A program made the translations under genes and the position numbers. Shown in pieces: positions 17,517 through 25,528 of a stretch of 64,000 nucleotides of DNA (within the stretch, counting starts at the first letter, position 1; every line of letters starts with the position of its first letter). Source of the DNA: Halospina denitrificans (GTDB taxonomy: Bacteria > Pseudomonadota > Gammaproteobacteria > Pseudomonadales > Oleiphilaceae); the NCBI RefSeq assembly GCF_004364635.1, contig NZ_SOAX01000007.1, positions 1-64,000 of the forward strand, read 5' to 3'. The notes beneath the pieces are model-generated. The model saw nothing but the letters and a program-made list of their open reading frames with translations, made no database searches and had not been told where the DNA came from.

Positions 17517-18347
17517 TTAGCCCTGCAGCCCGAAAACCCGAGCCGCATTGCCGCCCAGGAACAGCTCCCGGACCTCATCGTCCAGCCCGAGCTCATCCAG
17601 TCCCTCGAGGCACTTCTCGGGGGCAATCATCGGCCAGTTGGAACCAAACAGCACCTTTTTGCGCCCATGGCCGTTCATGAACCGGACCAATTCCGGGGGA
17701 TAGCGTTTGACGGTGTAGGCTGAGGTGTCGATATACACGTTTTCGTGTTTCGTCGCCACCGCGACCATCTCCTCCGTCCACGGATAGCCCACGTGCCCCC
17801 CTACGATCACCAGCTCGGGGAAGTCGATGGCTACCTGGTCGATGTGCGGAATCGGCCGGCCCACATCCGAAGGCATCAGCGGCCCGGTGTGCCCCACCTG
17901 GGTACAGAACGGCACGCCCAGCTCACAGCATTCGGCAAATACCGGGTAGAAGCGTGCATGGGTCGGCGGCAGTTCCCAGAGCCAGGGCAGTACGCGAATC
18001 CCCTTGAAGCCAAGCTCCTTCACACAGCGTCGGATCTCGCGCACCGCCTCCATGGGCCGGGCAATATTCACCGACCCGATCCCCACCAGCCGATCCGGCG
18101 CTTCTTTCACAAAGGACGCCACCTCGTCATTGGAAATAAGGTCACCACCGGGGCCGCACCAGGCGGAAATCAGGCTCTTGCTCACACCCGCCCGGTCCAT
18201 GGCGCCCGTGGTCATGGACACCGGCAACTCGGCATCGGAGGCGGTGACACTGTCCGACTGGTTCCGCGTCCAGCGCCGCAGTGAATCCAGCATAGGGTGG
18301 TTAACCAGGCGGGCTGTGGGGTGCTGTGCCCAGGCATCGATGATCAT
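17517..18347 (-). CDS. amidohydrolase family (Amidohydro_2) protein
   Basis: A 276-aa TIM-barrel metal-dependent hydrolase or decarboxylase of the ACMSD-like group. It retains His in the C-terminal strands (VGGHVGYPW), a Glu/Asp set and the end motif VLFGSNWPM. The usual N-terminal HxH is only partly kept (DAWAQHP), so metal binding may be altered. The substrate is unknown; relatives act on aromatic acids, lactones or decarboxylations. It stands alone, 3 bp from the convergent DUF1329 gene stop. Confidence 0.8.
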   Translation of the reverse strand: MIIDAWAQHPTARLVNHPMLDSLRRWTRNQSDSVTASDAELPVSMTTGAMDRAGVSKSLISAWCGPGGDLISNDEVASFVKEAPDRLVGIGSVNIARPMEAVREIRRCVKELGFKGIRVLPWLWELPPTHARFYPVFAECCELGVPFCTQVGHTGPLMPSDVGRPIPHIDQVAIDFPELVIVGGHVGYPWTEEMVAVATKHENVYIDTSAYTVKRYPPELVRFMNGHGRKKVLFGSNWPMIAPEKCLEGLDELGLDDEVRELFLGGNAARVFGLQG

Positions 18348-18399
18348 GGCGCATCCTCCAGTTCAAGCGGGCTAAGACAACCCTGTCATGGAGGATACT

Positions 18400-19269
18400 C
18401 TAACCATCCCCGAGCTTGCTGTTAAGAAACACCACCGCCTCGTCCGTTGCCGCACCGTTAAAGAGAAAGCTCAGAAGATGGCCACGCAGCCACTGGCGAT
18501 AGAGCTGCACCTCCACATCCTTATCCCTCAGCGCCTGCGCGAAATCCTCCGCATGCTCAATGGGGACCAGCGTATCCCAGGTGCCGTGAAACAGGAAAAA
18601 CGGTGGCGCCCCCGAATGGACGTGGTTGATGGGAGAAGCGTTCCGATGGGCCTCTGGATTCTCCTGATAAGACACACCCACTAACTGCCGCAAGCGCCGA
18701 CCACCTTCAAACCTTTCAAAATCCGCCGGCAAACCACCCGCGACAACGGCTTTCGGCTCCAGTTCTGCGCCGCCCCAGGGCTCATTCAGCGGCGAGTCCT
18801 GCCCCGAAACCACCCCCAGCATGCTCACCAAATGCGCCCCGGAAGAGAACCCCCAAGCCCCAATGCGTTCCGGGTCCACACCGTATTCCCCGGCATGGTC
18901 CCGAAACCACCGCATTGCCAGCTGAACATCGTGAAGCTGGGACGGAAACTGGTATTCCGGTGCAAAGCGATGGTCAATATTCATCACCACGAAGCCCTGG
19001 CGTGCCAACTCATCAGCCGTACCGCTCATATCCGCACGGGAGCGATACTCCCAGCCGCCGCCATGCACCATCAGGATGCCTGGCCGCTGGGTGTCCGTCT
19101 TCGGGTAATGAATATCCGCCTTAAGCTCCTGCGGCCAGCCCTCCGGAGACCAGCTGACAGACTCGACCACGCCAACACGAAAGGGCGGCTTGTTCGGATC
19201 GATTGAGGTGACTGTAGAACAGGCCATCAGAAAAAGGGGCGTGACGAACGCCATCATAATACGCAACAT
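18400..19269 (-). CDS. alpha/beta hydrolase lipoprotein (carboxylesterase type)
   Basis: A 289-aa protein with a lipoprotein signal peptide (lipobox LMACS near residue 17), then an alpha/beta hydrolase fold of the HSL/BD-FAE type: oxyanion motif HGGGW, nucleophile elbow GFSSGAH, an Asp in GTWDTLVP and His near RGHLLSF. The ATG at 19269 is preferred because it puts the hydrophobic signal at the N-terminus; an upstream in-frame start at 19356 would bury it. It probably hydrolyses small esters at the envelope. It is divergent from the cation-efflux gene. Confidence 0.82.
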   Translation of the reverse strand: MLRIMMAFVTPLFLMACSTVTSIDPNKPPFRVGVVESVSWSPEGWPQELKADIHYPKTDTQRPGILMVHGGGWEYRSRADMSGTADELARQGFVVMNIDHRFAPEYQFPSQLHDVQLAMRWFRDHAGEYGVDPERIGAWGFSSGAHLVSMLGVVSGQDSPLNEPWGGAELEPKAVVAGGLPADFERFEGGRRLRQLVGVSYQENPEAHRNASPINHVHSGAPPFFLFHGTWDTLVPIEHAEDFAQALRDKDVEVQLYRQWLRGHLLSFLFNGAATDEAVVFLNSKLGDG

Positions 19270-19343
19270 GGGCAGTTTTCCGGGAAGTGTGATGATGCTT
19301 TCTGGTACGCCCTGCTTTGATGAGAGGATTACAGGAGACGGCA

Positions 19344-20240
19344 ATGGCGCATACACATTCCAACGTCCACGCGGCGCCCTCCCACAACCGGGCCTTTGCT
19401 CTCGGGGTCGCGCTGAACGTTGGCTTTATCATCATCGAGGTCTTCTATGGCCTCATGGCGGGTTCCCTCGCCCTGCTCGCTGACGCCGGCCATAACATCA
19501 CGGACGTCCTGGGTCTTTTCCTGGCCTGGGGTGCCAGCGCGCTGGCGACCAAACCACCGACCTGGACGCACAGCTACGGCTACCGCCGGGGCACCATCCT
19601 CGCGGCCATGGCCAGTGCCATGCTGCTGTTCCTGGCTATCGGTGGTATTACCTGGGAAGCCATCCAGCGCTTCCAGAGCCCAGAAGCCACCCACGGCGCC
19701 ACCATCATCGTCGTCGCCGCCATCGGTGTCGTCATCAACGCCGCCACTGCCGCGCTGTTCATCCGCGGCCAGCACGATGACCTCAACATCAAGGGTGCCT
19801 TCCTGCACATGGCCGCCGACGCCGCCGTCTCATTGGGCGTCGTCCTGGCCGGGGTGGGCATGATCTACACCGGTTGGCTCTGGCTCGACCCGGCCATGAG
19901 CCTGGTCATTGCCATCGTTATCCTGTGGAGTACCTGGGGTCTGTTCCGGGATTCGTTCAACCTCGCCATGGACCGCGTACCGGAGGGCATTTCCATGGCC
20001 GAGATCAACAAACACATCCTGTCCCAGAATGGCGTCGAAGAAATCCATGACCTGCACGTCTGGGCCGTCAGCACCACCGAAACGGTTATGACCGCCCACC
20101 TGGTCATGCCCAACGGTGCCGACGACCACTTTCTACACGGTCTTGCACGCGATATGAACGAACAGTTCGGCATTGGGCACAGCACCTTCCAGATCGAAAC
20201 CGACGGGAAGAACTGCCTGCAAACCCATACCGACCTTTGA
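19344..20240 (+). CDS. cation diffusion facilitator (zinc/cadmium efflux, CzcD/ZitB-like)
   Basis: A 298-aa proton-coupled divalent-cation exporter with six TM segments. Zinc-site residues are visible in TM2 (LLADAGHNITDVLG, HxxxD pattern) and TM5 (FLHMAADAAVSLGV), followed by a cytoplasmic ferredoxin-like dimer domain (IHDLHVWAVS, about residue 230). The histidine-rich N-terminus (HTHSNVH) is typical of the zinc group. The ATG at 19344 has AGGAGA five bases upstream. Its 5' end overlaps the unused N-terminal extension of the divergent hydrolase. Confidence 0.92.
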   Translation: MAHTHSNVHAAPSHNRAFALGVALNVGFIIIEVFYGLMAGSLALLADAGHNITDVLGLFLAWGASALATKPPTWTHSYGYRRGTILAAMASAMLLFLAIGGITWEAIQRFQSPEATHGATIIVVAAIGVVINAATAALFIRGQHDDLNIKGAFLHMAADAAVSLGVVLAGVGMIYTGWLWLDPAMSLVIAIVILWSTWGLFRDSFNLAMDRVPEGISMAEINKHILSQNGVEEIHDLHVWAVSTTETVMTAHLVMPNGADDHFLHGLARDMNEQFGIGHSTFQIETDGKNCLQTHTDL

Positions 20241-20258
20241 GGCATTGCCCCCTGGGAA

Positions 20259-21443
20259 TCAGATCGTCTCCACGGCAAGCGCAATGCCCTGGCCGCCGCC
20301 GATGCAGAGCGTAACGATGCCCCGCTTCAGGCCATCCCGCTTCATCGAATGCAGCAGCCGGGTGGTCAGTATGGCCCCGGTGGCGCCGATCGGGTGCCCG
20401 TGGGCGATGGCGCCGCCCTCCACATTGACGATCTCCTCCGCAAAACCAATCTCCTGAGCACAGGCAAGGGCGATCGCCGCGAAGGCCTCGTTGATCTCCA
20501 CGCGATCAACGTCCGACGCCGCCCAGCCTGCCCGCTGAAGCGCCTGATTCACGGCCGGGACCGGTCCCACACCGAAAAATCCCGGCTCAACCGCAGCAAT
20601 CCCGAAACTGACGAGCCGCGCAATGGGCTCAAGCCCTTCGCGCTCGGCCCAGGAGCGCTCGGCGGCAATCATGGCCGAAGCAGCTGAATTGAGGCCCGGA
20701 GCGTTACCCGCGGTAATGGTGCCTCCCTCGCGGAACGCGGGCTTGAGGCTCGCCAGGGATTCCGCCGTGGTCTCCGGCCGGTTGTGTTCGTCCCGCTCAA
20801 ACCGGGTCACGCCCTTGCGACCCGGCACCTCCACGGCGGCAATCTCAGTATCAAAATGCCCGGCTGCCTGAGCCTCCGAGAAGCGCGTCTGGGAACGAAG
20901 GGCCCAGCGGTCCTGTTCCTCACGGGAGATTCCGTGCTTCTCCGCCAGATCCTCGGTATGCCAGCCCGAGTGCTTACCACTGAACGCATCGTTGAGGCCA
21001 TCAAAAAGCATGCTGTCGAGCAGCTTGGTATCGCCCATGCGCGCACCCCACCGGGCCTGGGGCATCAGGTAAGGCGCCTGGTCCATGTTTTCCATACCGC
21101 CGACCACCGAGCAGTTTGCGACTCCAGCCCAGATTTCGGTGGCCGCGCTGGCAATCGCCTGCGCGCCGGAACCACAGACGCGGTTGACGGTAAGCGCCGG
21201 AACGTTCACCGGCAGATCCGCGCCCATACCCGCCTGCCTGGCCGGATTCATTTTCACACCTGCCTGGATCACGTTGCCCATGATCACCGAATCAACCCGA
21301 TCGCCCTTCAACCCGGACCGCGAGAGGCTCTCGCGAATAACCGCAGCGCCCAGATCCGGCGCCCTCACACTTTTAAGGCTTCCGCCGTAGGTCCCAATGG
21401 CGGTCCTTACCGGACTGCATAACACAACATCGCGTTCAGACAT
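20259..21443 (-). CDS. acetyl-CoA C-acyltransferase (thiolase)
   Basis: A 394-aa thiolase, catalysing CoA-dependent cleavage of 3-ketoacyl-CoA or condensation of acetyl-CoA. The nucleophilic Cys lies in NRVCGSGAQA (residue 90), with the C-terminal His in GHPIGATG and the second Cys in LCIGGGQG. The length is normal. The ATG at 21443 has AGGAGA seven bases upstream, which decides against the frame's first codon at 21473. It stands alone, convergent with the cation-efflux gene. It fits with the beta-oxidation genes in this window, but whether it is degradative or biosynthetic cannot be told. Confidence 0.93.
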   Translation of the reverse strand: MSERDVVLCSPVRTAIGTYGGSLKSVRAPDLGAAVIRESLSRSGLKGDRVDSVIMGNVIQAGVKMNPARQAGMGADLPVNVPALTVNRVCGSGAQAIASAATEIWAGVANCSVVGGMENMDQAPYLMPQARWGARMGDTKLLDSMLFDGLNDAFSGKHSGWHTEDLAEKHGISREEQDRWALRSQTRFSEAQAAGHFDTEIAAVEVPGRKGVTRFERDEHNRPETTAESLASLKPAFREGGTITAGNAPGLNSAASAMIAAERSWAEREGLEPIARLVSFGIAAVEPGFFGVGPVPAVNQALQRAGWAASDVDRVEINEAFAAIALACAQEIGFAEEIVNVEGGAIAHGHPIGATGAILTTRLLHSMKRDGLKRGIVTLCIGGGQGIALAVETI

Positions 21444-21559
21444 TCTGATCTCTCCTATGCACACCCGGCCCACCCAGGCAGGGCACTATTGAACTCAATA
21501 ACAACCGCTCCATTGTAGAGACCTTTGCCCGTTGATCGGTTGATCAGGATCAGTTTTCA

Positions 21560-21724
21560 TCAGAGCTGGTTCGTTGCCAGGGCCCGTGTCCCATGCCATT
21601 CCAGCCAGGCAAAAACGCCCACGATAATGGCAATCGGCCCAGCGAACAGCGCCAGCACGGCCGCGCAGAGAACAGAGAAGGTGGCATTACCCTTTAACGT
21701 GGTAGACAGGCTTGGCATTTTCAT
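21560..21724 (-). CDS. small membrane protein, unknown function
   Basis: A 54-aa protein from ATG 21724 (AAGGAG seven bases upstream) with one or two hydrophobic segments (SVLCAAVLALFAGPIAIIVGV). Its promoter region, including a 17-bp palindrome, is a near copy of that of the START-domain gene about 1 kb to the right, so the two are likely controlled together. No family was recognised. Confidence 0.6.
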   Translation of the reverse strand: MKMPSLSTTLKGNATFSVLCAAVLALFAGPIAIIVGVFAWLEWHGTRALATNQL

Positions 21725-21759
21725 CGCATAGCTCCTTTTTTGACTCGGTGAATTCCTCA

Positions 21760-21814
21760 TGGCATGACCAGATTCCCACTCGGTGGTCGACCCGGCAATT
21801 ACCTGTCAGGTAAT
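21760..21814. repeat. duplicated promoter segment, copy A
   Basis: The stretch from the CCTCATGGC-ATGACCAGA block through CGACCCGGCAATTACCT matches 22764-22821 with few changes. Both copies lie just upstream of minus-strand genes. Probably a duplicated promoter/operator module. Confidence 0.65.
21798..21814. promoter_or_regulatory. palindromic operator, copy A
   Basis: ATTACCT-GTC-AGGTAAT, a 7-3-7 palindrome 74 bp upstream of the small membrane gene. It sits inside a stretch of about 65 bp repeated at 22766-22821. Typical of a TetR- or AraC-type operator, but the regulator is unknown. Confidence 0.6.
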
Positions 21815-22009
21815 GAAGCAACCGTCTCACCACGGCCTTGATCATCCGCCTGCGAATCCCTGTGCTGTCGTGAATAACGCCTTCCGGGGCCCGTGAGTCC
21901 GGCAACGACGTCATCAGCCTTAGCCGGCGCGAAACCGACATCGCCATACGCCCCACCATCGAAGGCGGAGCACGCGATACCTAAAGGCAGGCCAGTCGCC
22001 CATCAGGAT

Positions 22010-22714
22010 TCAATGTGTAACGCTGGTAACCACATCCTCATCATCCCGCACAAAGGCCGCATCAGCGTACTTCTCGTCGCTTACCATGCTTCTGAGACTC
22101 TTCAGGGAATAATAGGGTGTATCCGTTACGAGGGAATTCACCATCCAGGAAGGAAGGTCACCTTTCGGATTTACGTGTTGAGCCATCACGATTTCGGTCT
22201 TGTCGGGAGACAGCTGCCTCACTTCATAATAACCGCGTGGCATTTCGCCCCTTACGAGATCCGGTTTCTCCGGAAGTTCCCCGGACCGGTCATGCATCGT
22301 CAGAAGGAACGCATTCTCACCGGTTTGCTCGGTCTCAAATCCGATAACAAAGTCACGATCCGTGGCGGGCCAGGGAAAGTCGAATACCTGATGAGTCGTT
22401 TGCGAATAAAACCCCGAACGCTCAATCATTTCGACTTTCCGGCACCCCTCCAGCCATTGCTCCGTGGCGCTCGGGTCCATAAAGATCGCCATGACAGTAG
22501 CTGCGGAGGCCGGAACTGTCGTTATCCCCTTGTACTCTTCATAGGGGGAGCCGGGAACGCCCCGGGTCAGAACCTTGATGCCTTCCTGGTTCAGGGCCAC
22601 ATCCCATTCAGCGGATGGCTCCGCGTAGCTGGAGGAAGAAACAAGAAAGACGACGGCCAATACAAGCATACTTGCCGCATGGGTCGATCTTTTAAAAGCG
22701 ATTCGGTTATACAT
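22010..22714 (-). CDS. START domain-containing periplasmic protein
   Basis: A 234-aa protein with a signal peptide (cleavage near SSSYAEP, about 30) and a START/SRPBCC lipid-binding domain: WDVALNQEGIKVLTRGVPGS at the start, VMAIFMDPSATEQWLEGC, and PWPATDRDFVIGFETEQ in the middle. START proteins bind hydrophobic ligands in a helix-grip cavity; the ligand here is unknown. The ATG at 22714 has AGGGAG ten bases upstream. The upstream region is a near copy of the one in front of the small membrane protein at 21724. Confidence 0.85.
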   Translation of the reverse strand: MYNRIAFKRSTHAASMLVLAVVFLVSSSSYAEPSAEWDVALNQEGIKVLTRGVPGSPYEEYKGITTVPASAATVMAIFMDPSATEQWLEGCRKVEMIERSGFYSQTTHQVFDFPWPATDRDFVIGFETEQTGENAFLLTMHDRSGELPEKPDLVRGEMPRGYYEVRQLSPDKTEIVMAQHVNPKGDLPSWMVNSLVTDTPYYSLKSLRSMVSDEKYADAAFVRDDEDVVTSVTH

Positions 22715-22763
22715 CCCAGTCAATCTCCCTGTAGGTCAAAAATCAGTTTCCTAATGGAATGCC

Positions 22764-22821
22764 TCATGGCGTGACCAGAGTCCCACCCGCCAGTCGACCC
22801 GGCAATTACCTATCAGGTAAT
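22764..22821. repeat. duplicated promoter segment, copy B
   Basis: Near-identical partner of 21760-21814: the CCTCATGGCGTGACCAGAG block, then GTCGACCCGGCAATTACCT. The match stops at the palindrome. Confidence 0.65.
22805..22821. promoter_or_regulatory. palindromic operator, copy B
   Basis: ATTACCT-ATC-AGGTAAT, the same palindrome as at 21798, 91 bp upstream of the START-domain gene. It could also face the higB promoter at 22854, which starts 33 bp further on. Confidence 0.6.
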
Positions 22822-22853
22822 CTCACTCGTCATACAAATGCTCCGGGCCTTAA

Positions 22854-22882
22854 TTGACACGCGTCACGTGACACAATACGCT
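22854..22882 (+). promoter_or_regulatory. higBA promoter with palindromic operator
   Basis: A consensus -35 TTGACA (22854-22859), a 17-bp spacer and a -10 TACGCT (22877-22882) stand just before higB. The spacer holds the perfect palindrome GTCACGTGAC (22863-22872), the probable binding site of the HigA antitoxin, placed to block RNA polymerase. Autoregulation is the rule for this family; the binder here is inferred. Confidence 0.75.
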
Positions 22883-22889
22883 TAAGATC

Positions 22890-23171
22890 ATGATCAAGTC
22901 ATTTGCGGACAAACGAACTCAAGAGCTTTATTCCAAGGGGAGATCGAAAAAGTTTCCCGCGGATGTTGCTCCAAGAGCTGCCAGAAAACTTGAATACGTG
23001 AATCTGGCCAAGGATCTGGAAGACTTGAAAGTGCCGCCTGGCAATCGCCTTCATTCACTTTCCGGGAACAGGCAGGGGCAGCACGCAATTTCAATAAATG
23101 ATCAGTGGCGCATCTGTTTTCGTTTTGAAGATGGTGACGCGTACGAGGTCGAAGTATGCGACTACCACTGA
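22890..23171 (+). CDS. higB: HigB-type toxin (RelE/ParE superfamily)
   Basis: A 93-aa ribosome-dependent mRNA endonuclease-like toxin. Family marks are MIKSFADKRTQELY at the N-terminus, KLEYVNLAKDLEDLKVPPGNRLHSLSGNR in the middle, and the end WRICFRFEDGDAYEVEVCDYH. The length is exactly that of the HigB 'killer protein' family. It comes first in the operon, 15 bp ahead of higA, which is the reversed toxin-first order characteristic of hig loci. Confidence 0.92.
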   Translation: MIKSFADKRTQELYSKGRSKKFPADVAPRAARKLEYVNLAKDLEDLKVPPGNRLHSLSGNRQGQHAISINDQWRICFRFEDGDAYEVEVCDYH

Positions 23172-23186
23172 CGGGAGGTGACGACT

Positions 23187-23501
23187 ATGGCTATTACTAA
23201 CACTGGCGCTATGCAGCGCAAACCGACCCACCCTGGCGAAATGCTGAGAGAGGATTTCATACCGGACTACGAGTTGACCGTTGCAGGCCTGGCTGAAGCT
23301 TTGGGGGTCTCTCGCCAGTCAATTAACGAGCTGTTGCGCGAGCGTCGTGCTGTCAGTCCTGAAATGGCGCTCAGGCTGGCTCGTTTGTTTGGCAATTCTC
23401 CGGAATTCTGGCTGAACGCGCAGCGTGCGGTTGATCTATGGACCGCAGCCCAGTCCGTCCAGGATGAAGTGGACCGGATTAAGCCATTGGACGCTGCATA
23501 A
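23187..23501 (+). CDS. higA: HigA-type antitoxin (XRE helix-turn-helix)
   Basis: A 104-aa antitoxin with the HigA opening THPGEMLREDFIPDYELT and helix-turn-helix LAEALGVSRQSINELLRERRAVSPEMALRLARLFG (in two parts, about 30-65). The ATG at 23187 follows GGGAGGTG by six bases; an upstream GTG falls inside that Shine-Dalgarno site. It neutralises HigB and represses the operon through the palindrome at 22863. Confidence 0.92.
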   Translation: MAITNTGAMQRKPTHPGEMLREDFIPDYELTVAGLAEALGVSRQSINELLRERRAVSPEMALRLARLFGNSPEFWLNAQRAVDLWTAAQSVQDEVDRIKPLDAA

Positions 23502-23535
23502 GCGAGCGACCACCCAACACAATGGGAGACAGGGA

Positions 23536-24345
23536 ATGACAGCCGTTGGAACCATGCTGGCCGAATACCGCCGAATGCGCCGGCTCTCCCAGATGGAACT
23601 GGGACTGGAAGCGGAGGTTTCCGCGCGCCACATCAGCTTCATTGAAACCGGCCGCACCGAGCCCAGCCGGGAAATGCTCATGCGGCTCGCGGCGGTACTG
23701 GAGCTGCCCCAGCGCGAGTGCAACCTTCTGCTCAACGCAGGCGGCCATCCACCGGCCTACTCCCGCCTTTCCCTGGACGACGAGCGCCTGAAGCCAGTCA
23801 GCCAGGCGCTGGACGTCATGCTCGACAACCACAACCCCTACCCCGCACTGGTCATGGACAGCCACTGGAACATACTGCGAGCGAACCAGGCCCAGGAAAT
23901 CATCATGGGCATGCTCCTGCCCGCCTCCTACCGGACCCGCTCCCGACTCAACGTCATGGAATTGATCTTCGACCCCGAAGGCCTGCGCCCCTTTATCCAG
24001 AACTGGGACGAACTGGCGAGCCTCTTCCTGCGCCGAATGCACAGCGAAGTGATGGCGTTCCCAACCGAAGAATCCCGCGCCCTGTTCGCACGCCTACTGG
24101 CCTCCGATCCCCCGAAAGACTGGCAGCAGCCGCCGACGGACGCCATCGAGGCCCCCATGATCACCGCCGACCTGCTGGTCTTTGGCCAGCAACTGCGCAT
24201 CTTCTCCACCCTCAGCCGCTTCGGCACCGCCCTCGACGTCAACATGGCCGACCTGCTGATCGAGTACTACTTCCCCGCCGACGAAACCACCCGACAGTTC
24301 CTTCAGCAACTCACGCCCTCGCACGTGTTTAAACACGCCGATTAA
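23536..24345 (+). CDS. XRE-family regulator with MmyB-like ligand-binding domain
   Basis: A 269-aa regulator. An N-terminal helix-turn-helix (GTMLAEYRRMRRLSQMELGL, SARHISFIETGRTEPSREM; about 5-60) is followed by an MmyB-like domain (NPYPALVMDSHWNILRANQA, FDPEGLRPFIQNWDE). Such proteins are seen as fatty-acid- or small-ligand-sensing regulators in structural studies of the family. The ATG at 23536 has AGGGA just upstream. It lies 34 bp after higA but is a larger stand-alone regulator, probably controlling a nearby metabolic gene. Confidence 0.85.
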   Translation: MTAVGTMLAEYRRMRRLSQMELGLEAEVSARHISFIETGRTEPSREMLMRLAAVLELPQRECNLLLNAGGHPPAYSRLSLDDERLKPVSQALDVMLDNHNPYPALVMDSHWNILRANQAQEIIMGMLLPASYRTRSRLNVMELIFDPEGLRPFIQNWDELASLFLRRMHSEVMAFPTEESRALFARLLASDPPKDWQQPPTDAIEAPMITADLLVFGQQLRIFSTLSRFGTALDVNMADLLIEYYFPADETTRQFLQQLTPSHVFKHAD

Positions 24346-24561
24346 ATGGATCACTTGAAAAGCTTACTGATACAAGTCTTCACCCCTCAGGCCGTCGATA
24401 CGCGCAACCGGAAACAGCCCTCCATCCACCTTGCTCGCCATGCACAACATCACCTGCCCGGTTTATCATCTATGTTTTTCAAGACGGATTGGCAAAGTGT
24501 AACGGTTACAAAATACCCATGAGACCGTTGCAGGATGAGGGCGACCTGGACTGATGCCGAG

Positions 24562-24951
24562 CTATTTGAGCTTAGAAGCCAGCTTTTCGGCACCATTGCG
24601 ACTCAAGCTGTGGAGAATGCCCAGATTGGCCTCGTTGGAAGCAATAACACTGAGCACCAGTTTTTCCTTAAGGCGCAGCGTCAGAATGTAGCCGTCACCG
24701 TTTTCCACGATGACAAACTGACAGTTGTTCTGTTGAGCTTCCGCAGCAATATTCTCCCCCAGTGCGAGCATCGAACCCAGCATGGCGGAAAGCTTTTCAC
24801 TGGACAGCTCCGACTTGAAACTGTGGACCACTTCATTGCCGTCCACGGTGGAAATCAGGATCCCATAGACCGCGTCGCTCTTGGACATCATTTCATCAAA
24901 AACCCTGCGACAGAGGGCTTTTCCGGTCTGACCGATTTCTATATGACTCAT
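24562..24951 (-). CDS. Roadblock/LC7 domain protein (second in operon)
   Basis: A 129-aa protein of the Roadblock/LC7 fold (a five-strand sheet with flanking helices). It reads as beta-strands ILISTVDGNEVVHSF, QFVIVENGDGYILTLRL and LVLSVIASNEANLGIL. Bacterial members act as partners or activators of MglA-like small GTPases. The SD AGGAAGAG precedes the ATG. It is the last gene of a four-gene operon with a GTPase, a receiver-like protein and another Roadblock gene. Confidence 0.75.
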   Translation of the reverse strand: MSHIEIGQTGKALCRRVFDEMMSKSDAVYGILISTVDGNEVVHSFKSELSSEKLSAMLGSMLALGENIAAEAQQNNCQFVIVENGDGYILTLRLKEKLVLSVIASNEANLGILHSLSRNGAEKLASKLK

Positions 24952-24968
24952 GGCACATCTCTTCCTGA

Positions 24969-25502
24969 TCAGGTGGTGGTGTATTCGAGTGACGAGATGA
25001 GTGCGTTGATTAACAGACTGACGTCATCCGCCTCGCGGGGATCAACGTCCAGGATCGGAAACAAGCGGTCTGAATCCTGGAGCCGATTATAGAAGTCGTC
25101 CAACGACGGAGCGCCCGGGGCGTCGCTGCGCGTCACGCCGATAACCACACTCGTTTCCCCAATAAAGTCCGAGAAGTTTTCCAGGTACATTTCCATGTCA
25201 GCCAGGGGATCCTCCCGCGTGCAATCAACGAGCACAATCAACCCCAGGCCGCCCTGAGCAATAATCTTCCACATGAATTCAAAACGGCGCTGCCCGGGAG
25301 TTCCGTAAAGAAAGACCTTTTCGCCCCCCTCAAGCGTGAGCTCTCCGAAGTCCATGGCAACCGTCGTCTCGCTTTTGCTCGAGGCAAGACTATCGGTGGT
25401 TGCTTCATCGGTACGCACGGGCGGCGTTTCGCTGATCGCAGTGATGGCGGTTGTTTTTCCCGCTCCCGGACTCCCCGTAATAATGAACTTGAGCTGTGCC
25501 AC
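24969..25502 (-). CDS. MglA-like small GTPase
   Basis: A 177-aa Ras-like P-loop GTPase: Walker A TGSPGAGKTT (about 9-18), the DFGELTLEGGEKVFLYGTPGQ switch II region with GTPGQRRFEF, and VIGVTRSD in place of the NKxD motif (TRSD, as in several bacterial MglA-like proteins). It starts at GTG 25502. MglA-type GTPases set cell polarity or gliding direction with Roadblock partners; here two Roadblock genes flank it. The specific role is unknown. Confidence 0.85.
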   Translation of the reverse strand: MAQLKFIITGSPGAGKTTAITAISETPPVRTDEATTDSLASSKSETTVAMDFGELTLEGGEKVFLYGTPGQRRFEFMWKIIAQGGLGLIVLVDCTREDPLADMEMYLENFSDFIGETSVVIGVTRSDAPGAPSLDDFYNRLQDSDRLFPILDVDPREADDVSLLINALISSLEYTTT

Positions 25503-25528
25503 AGAAGATACCTTTACCCGGTTTGCGT

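Noticed and set aside
21687-21959. A 90-codon minus-strand frame with an arginine-rich start.
   Set aside because: It runs through the duplicated promoter and palindrome and overlaps the small membrane gene; no start signal and no family seen.
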